NCBI GenBank assembly: GCA_028287415.1 | Contig: JAQBPS010000486.1 | Location: 1-7,319 of the forward strand | DNA from: Bacillota bacterium | Lineage (GTDB): Bacteria > Bacillota > Sulfobacillia > Symbiobacteriales > Symbiobacteriaceae | DNA length: 7,319 nucleotides | Direction: 5' to 3' | Shown here: piece by piece, positions 1 through 6,397 of the stretch | Numbering within the stretch: position 1 is the first letter of the stretch | How the letters are laid out: the number at the start of each line of letters is the position of its first letter | Notes under the pieces: model-generated | Database searches by the model: none | The model's input: only the letters and a program-made list of their open reading frames with translations | Told to the model about the DNA's origin: nothing | Translations under genes and position numbers: made by a program

Positions 1-824
1 ACCGGTTTAAGAAGAGCCCGCTCTCGCTGGTCGGGCTGTTCATCATCCTGTTTATGGTGGCGGTGGCGCTGCTGGGGCCCACGTTTGTGCCCTATCCGCA
101 GGACGCGACCGGCAAAATTGACATGGCCATGAAGCTCATGCCGCCGAGCCGGCTGCACCTGTTCGGCACCGATGAGGTCGGCGGGGATGTCTTTACCAGG
201 ACGGTTCTGGGCGCCCAGGTCTCCCTGCAGGTGGGCTTCATCGTGCTTACGGTCGCGATCGGCATCGGTGTAACCCTGGGGGCGATCGCCGGATTTCTGG
301 GCGGCTGGGTCGGTGAAGTGATCATGCGCATCACGGACGTGTTCTTCACCATCCCGTCGCTGATTCTCGCCCTGGCGGTGGCCGCCGCCCTGGGGCCGTC
401 GCTCAGGAACGTTATGCTGGCCGTCTCCCTGGTCTGGTGGCCGGGATACTGCCGCCTCGTACATGGCGAAGTCCTCAAGTTAAAGCAGGAGAACTATGTG
501 GTCGCTGCCCGTTCGATGGGCGCCTCCAAAACCCGGATGATTCTGCGGCATATCTTGCCGAACTGTGCGTCGCCCATCATTGTGAAAGCTTCGCTGGATA
601 TGGGTTATGCCATTCTCACGGCCGCCGGCCTCGGCTACATCGGGGTGGGCGTCCAGCCGCCGACGCCGGAGTGGGGCGCCATGATCTCGGTCGGCCGGGC
701 GTACATGCCCAAGTTCTGGTGGGCGGCCGTCTTCCCCGGCATCGCCATCTTCCTGACCGTTGTGGGCTTTAATCTTTTGGGGGACGGCCTGCGGGACGTG
801 TTTGACCCCAAGGGGCAGAGGTGA
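1..824 (+). CDS. oppC: Peptide-type ABC transporter permease, OppC/DppC family (5' end missing)
   Basis: This is one of the two inner-membrane permease subunits of a type I peptide/nickel-class ABC importer. The reading frame is open from base 3, so the start lies left of the window; 273 residues are visible and roughly 10-30 are probably missing compared with the usual 280-300. The first visible residues (RFKKSPLSLVGLFIILFM) are the typical OppC_N cytoplasmic tail and first membrane helix. Next come the family motif GTDEVGGDVFTR (about nt 168-200), several hydrophobic helices, and the EAA coupling loop that docks onto the ATPases (about nt 489-563, with ENYVVAARSMGAS and ending HILPN). The C-terminus has the standard GFNLLGDGLRDVFDPK ending. 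The stop overlaps the possible early starts of the oppD-like gene. The family call is firm. Dipeptide, oligopeptide, nickel or other cargo cannot be told from the permease alone. Confidence 0.95.
   Translation, partial: RFKKSPLSLVGLFIILFMVAVALLGPTFVPYPQDATGKIDMAMKLMPPSRLHLFGTDEVGGDVFTRTVLGAQVSLQVGFIVLTVAIGIGVTLGAIAGFLGGWVGEVIMRITDVFFTIPSLILALAVAAALGPSLRNVMLAVSLVWWPGYCRLVHGEVLKLKQENYVVAARSMGASKTRMILRHILPNCASPIIVKASLDMGYAILTAAGLGYIGVGVQPPTPEWGAMISVGRAYMPKFWWAAVFPGIAIFLTVVGFNLLGDGLRDVFDPKGQR
817..823 (+). promoter_or_regulatory. Ribosome binding site deciding the oppD start
   Basis: AGAGGTG at 817-823 is a near-perfect anti-SD match and lies 8 bases (counted from the last G of AGAGG) before ATG 830. 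It spans the permease stop codon. A weaker AGGGG at 811-815 could instead serve ATG 824, 8 bases downstream. The stronger site favours 830. Confidence 0.6.
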
Positions 825-829
825 TGGGA

Positions 830-1810
830 ATGAGCCAACTACTTAAAATCAGCGACCTCCGCCTGCAGTTCAAGACCTTCGAAGGCGTCTCCCAGGTGCT
901 CAACGGCGTCGACCTGGAACTGCACCGGGGCGACATTATGGGGCTGGTGGGCGAGACCGGGTGCGGCAAGTCCCTGACGGCGCTCAGCGTCTCCCGGCTG
1001 GTGGCGACGCCGCCCGGCGAGTACACGGCGGGCTCGGTCCTGTTCGACGGCGAGGAGATTCTGGCGAAGAGCGAAGCTGAGATGCAGCAGCTGCGCGGCC
1101 GTCGGATCGCCATGATCTTTCAGGACCCGACCACCAATCTGAACCCCGTTTTTACCATCGAAGCGCAGATGGTCGATGTGATTCTGGCCCAGGGAGAGCT
1201 GAAGGGATGGGGCGCGCGTGCGGCCGCCCGGGAGCGGGCAGTCGAACTGCTGACCAAGGTCGGCATTACGGATGCCCGCAAGCGGATCAAGTCCTACCCC
1301 CATGAGTTCTCCGGCGGCATGAAGCAGCGGGTCCTGATCGCCATGGCCCTGGCCGGCAGTCCGGATCTGCTGATCGCCGATAAGCCGACCACCGCGCTGG
1401 ACGTCTCCATTCAGGCGCAGATCCTCCAGTTGATCAAGAACCTGGTCCGGGAGATGAACCTGACGGTCCTGCTGGTCACCCACAACCTCGGCGTCGTCGC
1501 CCAGGTCTGCAACAAGGTGACGGTCATGTACGCCGGCAACGTGGTGGAAACGGGCCCCGTCCGGGAGATCTTCAAGCGCCCGCAGCATCCGTACACGAAG
1601 GGGCTGCTGGCTTCGGTCCCCACGGTGGGGCAGGAGCTGAAAGGGATCCCCGGCTCCATTCCCAACCTGGTGACGCCGCCGTCAGGCTGCCGCTTCCATC
1701 CCCGGTGCCCGCTCGCCACCGCAATTTGCCAGACCGTGTTTCCGCCCATGGCGGAGGACGGGACGGAGCACCGGGTGTACTGCTATCACCCACTGGGGGT
1801 GGCTGAATAG
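830..1810 (+). CDS. oppD: Peptide ABC transporter ATP-binding protein, OppD/DppD family, with altered Walker B
   Basis: This is a cytoplasmic ATPase subunit of the peptide importer, expected to pair with the OppF-like protein. From ATG 830 it has 326 residues, a normal OppD length. GTG 821 or ATG 824 would add two or three residues, but ATG 830 has the best-spaced SD and gives the usual MSxLLKIxDL beginning. Visible motifs are Walker A GETGCGKS (41-48), Q-loop Q98 in [10 protein letters not shown], signature SGGMKQR (161-167), D-loop TALDV, and H-loop His218. The oligo_HPY tail is complete, with cysteines C287, C293, C300 and C318 in the CRFHPRCP...C...YCYHP pattern; in relatives this region has been reported to hold an iron-sulfur cluster. 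The odd point is Walker B, which reads [13 protein letters not shown]: Lys185 (codon AAG at 1382-1384) replaces the catalytic Glu. In addition, Asn219 and Asn228 stand where Asp is usual (THDLG, CDRV). The frame is otherwise intact, so this is not a pseudogene by visible lesions, but its ATP site may be catalytically weak. Confidence 0.93.
   Translation: MSQLLKISDLRLQFKTFEGVSQVLNGVDLELHRGDIMGLVGETGCGKSLTALSVSRLVATPPGEYTAGSVLFDGEEILAKSEAEMQQLRGRRIAMIFQDPTTNLNPVFTIEAQMVDVILAQGELKGWGARAAARERAVELLTKVGITDARKRIKSYPHEFSGGMKQRVLIAMALAGSPDLLIADKPTTALDVSIQAQILQLIKNLVREMNLTVLLVTHNLGVVAQVCNKVTVMYAGNVVETGPVREIFKRPQHPYTKGLLASVPTVGQELKGIPGSIPNLVTPPSGCRFHPRCPLATAICQTVFPPMAEDGTEHRVYCYHPLGVAE
1795..1802 (+). 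promoter_or_regulatory. Ribosome binding site for the oppF-like gene
   Basis: GGGGGTGG at 1795-1802, inside the 3' end of oppD, ends 7 bases before GTG 1810. It supports a GTG start that shares its first base with the oppD TAG stop. Confidence 0.5.
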
Positions 1811-2637
1811 TGCTTGAAGTAACCAATCTGCAGAAGTATTTTCCTGTAAGTAGCGGGCCTTTCAGCCGTGCCAAGACGTACATCAAGGCAGTGCAGGATG
1901 CGACCTTCACGGTGCAGCAGGGCGAGGCCCTGGGGATCGTGGGTGAGTCCGGCTCGGGCAAGTCGACCCTGGCCAAGGCCATGCTGCGGCTGATCGAGCC
2001 GACCGGCGGTTCCGTGAAGCTGGAGGGCCGGGAGCTGACGACGCTCCCGGAACGGGAGCTGAACAAGCTCCGGGCCCGGATGGCGATGGTGTTCCAGGAC
2101 CCCTACAGCTCGCTCAACCCCCGCATGACCGTCTTTGAGACCGTCGCCGAGCCGCTGACGATCCACGGCGTCGCGAGCGGCAAAGCGGCGCAGCGCCGTG
2201 TGAAGGAACTGATCGAGCTGGTCGGCCTGCGTGAAGAGCACCTCTTCCGGTTCCCCCACGAGTTTTCCGGGGGCCAGCGGCAGCGCATTGGCATTGCCCG
2301 GGCCCTTGCCCTCAACCCCAAACTGCTGGTGCTGGACGAGCCGACCAGCGCCCTGGACGTCTCCGTTCAGGCGCAGGTGCTGGCCCTGCTGAAGCAGCTC
2401 CAGAAGGAGCTGGGGCTCACCTACGTCTTCATCTCCCATGACCTGGGGGTCATCCGCTACATTTGCGATCACGTGGCGGTCATGTACCTGGGGCGGATTG
2501 TGGAGACCGGCTCCGTGGAGCAGATCTTCCAGTCGCCCACCCACGCGTACACCCGCTCCCTCCTGGACGCCATTCCCCAGCCCGACCCGGACCTGGCCTG
2601 GGTGCCTTCGCCGCTCGACGAAAGAGGGAATCGCTGA
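1810..2637 (+). CDS. oppF: Peptide ABC transporter ATP-binding protein, OppF/DppF family, short C-terminus
   Basis: This is the second cytoplasmic ATPase of the importer, 275 residues from GTG 1810. All nucleotide-binding motifs are canonical: Walker A GESGSGKST (45-53), Q-loop in VFQDPYSSLNPRMTV, signature SGGQRQR (from 153), Walker B LLVLDEP with D176 and E177, D-loop SALDVSVQAQ, and H-loop His210 in ISHDLGV. The start is supported by the SD at 1795-1802 and by the MLEVxNLxKYFPV opening typical of OppF. The protein ends at TRSLLDAIPQPDPDL plus about a dozen residues, so most of the C-terminal oligo_HPY region and its cysteine cluster are absent. Typical OppF/DppF proteins run to about 320 residues, although shorter members such as NikE-like proteins exist. 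The hyuA start overlaps the stop by one base, so there is no room for a lost tail. With the OppD-like partner carrying a changed Walker B, this subunit probably supplies most of the hydrolytic power; that is inference. Confidence 0.94.
   Translation: MLEVTNLQKYFPVSSGPFSRAKTYIKAVQDATFTVQQGEALGIVGESGSGKSTLAKAMLRLIEPTGGSVKLEGRELTTLPERELNKLRARMAMVFQDPYSSLNPRMTVFETVAEPLTIHGVASGKAAQRRVKELIELVGLREEHLFRFPHEFSGGQRQRIGIARALALNPKLLVLDEPTSALDVSVQAQVLALLKQLQKELGLTYVFISHDLGVIRYICDHVAVMYLGRIVETGSVEQIFQSPTHAYTRSLLDAIPQPDPDLAWVPSPLDERGNR
2623..2628 (+). promoter_or_regulatory. Ribosome binding site deciding the hyuA start
   Basis: AGAGGG at 2623-2628 ends 8 bases before ATG 2637. This supports the short start and argues against the in-frame extension reaching back to 2463 within oppF. 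Confidence 0.6.
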
Positions 2638-4733
2638 TGGATCAACGCTTCCGGCTTGGCTTTGACATTGGCGGCACCTTTACCGACTTCGTTCTCCTCG
2701 ACCCCGAGGACGGGAGCATTCACATTCACAAGTGCCTCACTACCTACCCCGATCCCAGCGTGGGCTCGCTTGCGGGCACGCGGGAGCTGCTTGCCGGCAG
2801 CGGACTCACCATGGCGAACTTGGCGACGACGGTCCATGGCACAACGCTGGTCACCAACGCGATCATTGAGCGGCGGGGCGCCCGACTGGCCCTGCTGACG
2901 ACCGAGGGCTTCCGCGACATCCTCGCGATGGGCAAGGAGCAGCGCTACGACGTGTACGATCTCTTCCTGGCCTTCCCGGAGCCGCTGGTCGGCCGCCGGT
3001 GGCGGCGGGAGATCCGGGAGCGCATGGATGCAGAGGGCAATGTGCTGACCCCGCTCGACCCGGAGCAGGTGCGAAGCGTGGTGGCGGAGCTGGTGGCCGA
3101 GGGGGTGGAATCCCTGGCGGTCTGCTTCCTGCACGCCTACAAGAACCCCGCCCACGAGCGCCTGGTCAAGGAGTTGGTCCGGCGGGAGTTCCCGGGCCTT
3201 TCGGTCTCGATCTCCTCCGAGGTGGTGCCGGAGATACGGGAGTACGAGCGGACGGTCACCTGTGCGGCCAACGCCTATGTGCAGCCGCTGGTGGACAGCT
3301 ACCTGGGCCGGCTGGAGGGGGCGCTGGACTCGGACGGCTACGCGGGCCGTTTCTACCTCATGCAGTCCTCCGGGGGCACCGCCTCGCCGGCCATGGCCCG
3401 GGAGTTTCCCGTGCGGTTGCTAGAGTCGGGCCCCGCTGGCGGTGCCCTGGTCGCCGCCTTCTATGGCCAGCTGATCAACCGGGAGTCGCTGCTCTCCTTC
3501 GACATGGGCGGCACCACCGCCAAAGCCTGCCTGATCCAGAACGGGAAGCCCGACGTGGCGCCCTTCCTGGAGGCGGGGCGTGTCCACCGGTTCAAGAGGG
3601 GCTCCGGCCTGCCGATCAAGGCCCCGGTGATCGACCTGATTGAGATCGGCGCGGGCGGCGGGTCGATCGCCCGGATTGATGAGCTGGGGCTGCTCAAGGT
3701 GGGGCCGGAGTCCGCCGCCTCCCAGCCCGGTCCAGCCTGCTACGGGCTGGGAGGCACCGAGCCCTCCGTCACCGACGCCAACCTCGTGCTGGGGTACCTG
3801 AACCCCGGCTACTTCCTGGGCGGCCGCATGAGCCTCGACGCGGAAGCGGCCCGGGAGGCGATCGGGCGGGTGGCCCGCCCCCTGGGCCTCAGCGTCACCG
3901 AGGCCGCCTGGGGCATTTACCAGATCGTTTCGGAGAACATGGCGGCGGCCGCCCGGGTCCATATTGTCGAGAAGGGGCAGGACCCCCGCCGGTTCGACAT
4001 GGTCGCCTTCGGCGGGGCCGGCCCGGCCCACGCCTGCCAGGTGGCCCGCATTCTGGGGCAGTCCGAGGTGATCGCACCGCTGGCGGCGGGCGCCCTCTCC
4101 GCCCTGGGCTTCCTGGTGGCCCCGATCAGCTTTGACTTTGCCGTTTCCAACCCCATGACCCTGGACCACATGAACTGGGACTCCCTGAACGCCGTCTTCG
4201 CCGACATGGAGGAGCGCGGCCGGGCGATGCTGGTGGAGGCCGGCGTCAGCCCGGACGAGGTGGTGATCACCCGCACGGCGGACATGCGGCTTGTGGGCCA
4301 GGTCCACGAGATCAGCGTGCCGTTGCCCGGGGGGAACCTCGGCCCCGGGCACCTGCCCGAGCTGCAACAGGCCTTCCGGACCGAGTACGTGCGGCTCTAC
4401 AGCAGCCTGCCGGAGAACATCGCCGTCCAGGCACTCTCGTGGCGGGTGGTCGCTGCGGGCCCCAAGCCCCAGATCCGGCTCAAGACGGGCGTGCAGGCGC
4501 CGGGGGTCAGCCCCCTCAAGGGGCACCGCCCGGCCTACTTCCCCGGGCTCGGCTATGTGGAGACGCCTGTCTACGAGCGGTACGCCCTGGCGCCCGCCAC
4601 CGCGATCGACGGCCCGGCTATTTTCGAGGAGCGGGAATCGACCTGCATTGTCGGCCCGGGCGACCAGGCCACGGTGGACCGCTATCTGAACCTGGTGATC
4701 CGCATCAACCGGGGTGGGGGTGTCAACGCATGA
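2637..4733 (+). CDS. hyuA: Hydantoinase/oxoprolinase family subunit A (ATP-binding HyuA)
   Basis: This is the ATP-using subunit of a cytoplasmic two-subunit enzyme of the HyuA/HyuB class, which includes ATP-dependent N-methylhydantoinase, 5-oxoprolinase, caprolactamase and the acetone/acetophenone carboxylases. In this family ATP phosphorylates the amide or ketone oxygen before hydrolysis or carboxylation. From ATG 2637 the protein has 698 residues, a full family length. The N-terminal domain (about 6-186) opens with the actin/sugar-kinase-like phosphate loop FDIGGTFTDF (9-18) and has HGTTLVTNAIIERRG (67-81). The central Hydantoinase_A domain (about 200-495) has EIREYERT (199-206), SGPAGG (264-269), the second phosphate loop FDMGGTTAK (288-296), EIGAGGGSIA (336-345), PGPACYG (364-370), TDAN (379-382) and FGGAGPAHA (458-466). 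A C-terminal domain follows. All key motifs are present. The neighbouring peptide importer suggests a hydantoin, lactam or pyroglutamyl-type amide rather than a ketone, but the substrate cannot be read from the sequence. Confidence 0.95.
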   Translation: MDQRFRLGFDIGGTFTDFVLLDPEDGSIHIHKCLTTYPDPSVGSLAGTRELLAGSGLTMANLATTVHGTTLVTNAIIERRGARLALLTTEGFRDILAMGKEQRYDVYDLFLAFPEPLVGRRWRREIRERMDAEGNVLTPLDPEQVRSVVAELVAEGVESLAVCFLHAYKNPAHERLVKELVRREFPGLSVSISSEVVPEIREYERTVTCAANAYVQPLVDSYLGRLEGALDSDGYAGRFYLMQSSGGTASPAMAREFPVRLLESGPAGGALVAAFYGQLINRESLLSFDMGGTTAKACLIQNGKPDVAPFLEAGRVHRFKRGSGLPIKAPVIDLIEIGAGGGSIARIDELGLLKVGPESAASQPGPACYGLGGTEPSVTDANLVLGYLNPGYFLGGRMSLDAEAAREAIGRVARPLGLSVTEAAWGIYQIVSENMAAAARVHIVEKGQDPRRFDMVAFGGAGPAHACQVARILGQSEVIAPLAAGALSALGFLVAPISFDFAVSNPMTLDHMNWDSLNAVFADMEERGRAMLVEAGVSPDEVVITRTADMRLVGQVHEISVPLPGGNLGPGHLPELQQAFRTEYVRLYSSLPENIAVQALSWRVVAAGPKPQIRLKTGVQAPGVSPLKGHRPAYFPGLGYVETPVYERYALAPATAIDGPAIFEERESTCIVGPGDQATVDRYLNLVIRINRGGGVNA
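4711..4722 (+). promoter_or_regulatory. Ribosome binding site for hyuB
   Basis: The G-rich run GGGGTGGGGGTG at 4711-4722, inside the last codons of hyuA, lies 7-10 bases before ATG 4730. It supports the ATGA overlap start over the longer in-frame extension into hyuA. Confidence 0.45.
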
Positions 4734-6397
4734 CGCGCTTCGATCCCATTTCGCTGGAGATCATGTGGTCCCGCCTGATCAACATGGTGGACGAAATCTG
4801 GGTGACCATTTACCGAACCGCCTTTTCCACCATTATCGGTGAGGCGCAGGACTTTGGCTGCGAGATTATGGACGCCCACGGCAACTCGCTGGCGCACGCC
4901 TCCCGCTCCATGCCGGTCTTCAACCTCACCTTGCCCATGGCGGCCAAGGCGCTCATAGAGCGGTTCCCCGTGGAAACGCTCTCGCCCGGCGACATCCTGA
5001 TCACCAACGACCCGTGGCTCTGCGCCGGCCATCTCTTCGACATCGCGATTGTGACGCCCGTCTTCCGGGCAGGGAAGGTGGTGGCACTGGTCGGCTCGGT
5101 GGCCCATACCTCCGACATTGGCGGCTCTCAGGACTCCTCCCGGGTCCGGGAGGTTTACGAAGAGGGCATTCTGATCCCCCCGTCCAAGCTGTACATCGCC
5201 GGTGAGCGCAACGAGCTGCTCTACGAGATCATCATGAGCAACGTGCGGGTGAGCGAGATGGTCTGGGGCGATCTCCTGGCCCAGGTTTCCGCCAACGCCA
5301 CCGGCGCCCGCCGCCTGCCGGAGTTCATGGACGAGTACGGCATGGAGGACCTGACCGACCTGGCCACGGAGATCCAGGGGCGGGCGGAGGCGGCCATGCG
5401 GGCGGCCATTGCCGCCATTCCCGACGGCGAGTATGCCGGGGAGGCCTGGGCAGACGGCATGGAGCAGCCGCTGCGCATTCCCGTCCGGCTGATCGTGGAG
5501 GGGGACGAAATCACGGTGGACTGGGCGGGTGCCCCGCCCGAGGCGCCCGTGGGCGGCATTAACTGCACGCTCAGCTACACCTCCGCCCACTCGGTCTACA
5601 CCCTGAAGTGCGCCCTGACCCCGTCGATTCCGTCCAACGCGGGCTGTTACCGGCCGATCAAGATCAAGGCCCCGGAAGGGACGCTGCTGAACTGCCGGAA
5701 GCCGGCCTCAGTCAACCAGCGGACGCATTCGGGCTGGCGCCTGGCCCCGGCCATCTTCAGCGCCCTCGCCGATGCGCTGCCGGGGAAGGTCCAGGCGTTC
5801 ACGGGGCTGCCGCTCGGCGCCGGCGCCTACGGCCGGGATTCCAGCGGACGGCCCTTCAATGATCACCTGTTCCAGGGGGGCGGCCAGGGGGCTTCCGCCC
5901 GGCAGGATGGTCACTCTGCACTCCTCTTCCCGACCTCGGCCGGCAACGTTTCCCTCGAGATGTTTGAAGCCCGCACCCCCCTGCTGGTGGAGTGCAAGGA
6001 GCTGATTGCAGACAGCGGCGGCGCCGGCGAGCACCGGGGCGGCCTCGGCCAGCGGGTCTCCGTGCGCATGCGACCCAATGCGCAGGACGCCAAGGTGCTG
6101 CTGGGCGTTTTCCCCGAGAGCATGCGGGTCGCGACCCCCGGCCTGCACGGCGGGCAGGCGGGCCGCCTCACCCGAGTCGTCGTGGATGACCGGGAGCTGA
6201 CCCACGGTGCCCTGCTCGAACTGGGCCGTGACGGCTCAAGGGTGCAGATCGAGCTGTCCGGCGGCTCCGGGTACGGCGACCCGGCGGCCCGCAGCCTGGC
6301 GGCCATTCAGAAGGACCTGGATGATGGGCTGATCACCCCGGAGGGGGCGGCTCGCGATTATGGCGTGACGGTTAACGACGGGAAGGTGCAGCGGTAA
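4730..6397 (+). CDS. hyuB: Hydantoinase/oxoprolinase family subunit B (HyuB)
   Basis: This is the partner of HyuA, carrying the hydrolase (or carboxylase) half of the complex. From ATG 4730 it has 555 residues, a normal length for the Hydantoinase_B family. The N-terminus DPISLEIMWSRLINMVDE is the classic start of the family. Conserved features are EAQDFGCEIMD with D41, NDPWLCAGHLFDIAIVTPVF with H101 and D104 (93-112), AHTSDIGG with H126 and D129, and the C-terminal glycine-rich SGGSGYGDP (510-518). The tail LDDGLITPEGAARDYGV is also typical. The His and Asp residues are the ones expected to bind metal in hydrolytic members; this is inferred from family knowledge. The NDPWL..GHL.DI form belongs to a variant group distinct from the NDPY..GTHLPD form of 5-oxoprolinases. 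The gene overlaps hyuA by 4 bases (ATGA), implying translational coupling and 1:1 production. The exact substrate is unknown. Confidence 0.95.
   Translation: MTRFDPISLEIMWSRLINMVDEIWVTIYRTAFSTIIGEAQDFGCEIMDAHGNSLAHASRSMPVFNLTLPMAAKALIERFPVETLSPGDILITNDPWLCAGHLFDIAIVTPVFRAGKVVALVGSVAHTSDIGGSQDSSRVREVYEEGILIPPSKLYIAGERNELLYEIIMSNVRVSEMVWGDLLAQVSANATGARRLPEFMDEYGMEDLTDLATEIQGRAEAAMRAAIAAIPDGEYAGEAWADGMEQPLRIPVRLIVEGDEITVDWAGAPPEAPVGGINCTLSYTSAHSVYTLKCALTPSIPSNAGCYRPIKIKAPEGTLLNCRKPASVNQRTHSGWRLAPAIFSALADALPGKVQAFTGLPLGAGAYGRDSSGRPFNDHLFQGGGQGASARQDGHSALLFPTSAGNVSLEMFEARTPLLVECKELIADSGGAGEHRGGLGQRVSVRMRPNAQDAKVLLGVFPESMRVATPGLHGGQAGRLTRVVVDDRELTHGALLELGRDGSRVQIELSGGSGYGDPAARSLAAIQKDLDDGLITPEGAARDYGVTVNDGKVQR
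6383..6388 (+). promoter_or_regulatory. Ribosome binding site deciding the DUF1177 start
   Basis: AAGGTG at 6383-6388, in the last codons of hyuB, ends 9 bases before GTG 6398. A second GTG at 6410 lies within an 8-base direct repeat (AAGTGCTG at 6396-6403 and 6408-6415), but it would be too far from the SD and would remove the family's opening residues. Confidence 0.5.

Noticed and set aside
2463..2636. In-frame upstream extension of hyuA into oppF
   Set aside because: The extension would overlap a conserved part of oppF. HyuA family proteins begin just before FDIGGTFTDF, and a good SD sits before ATG 2637.
2560..2700. Possible frameshift that cut off the OppF C-terminal domain
   Set aside because: None of the three forward frames after the oppF stop encodes a CxFHPRCP-type tail; hyuA starts immediately with its own SD, so the short end looks genuine.
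3420..4526. Long minus-strand open frame opposite hyuA (about 368 codons)
   Set aside because: It lies entirely opposite a gene with all HyuA motifs, its translation is low-complexity (G, H, R, P, Q-rich) without recognisable domains, and such antisense frames are expected in GC-rich coding DNA.
4439..4729. In-frame upstream extension of hyuB into hyuA
   Set aside because: The extra residues are arginine/glycine/proline-rich and unlike HyuB, and the normal family N-terminus starts at ATG 4730.
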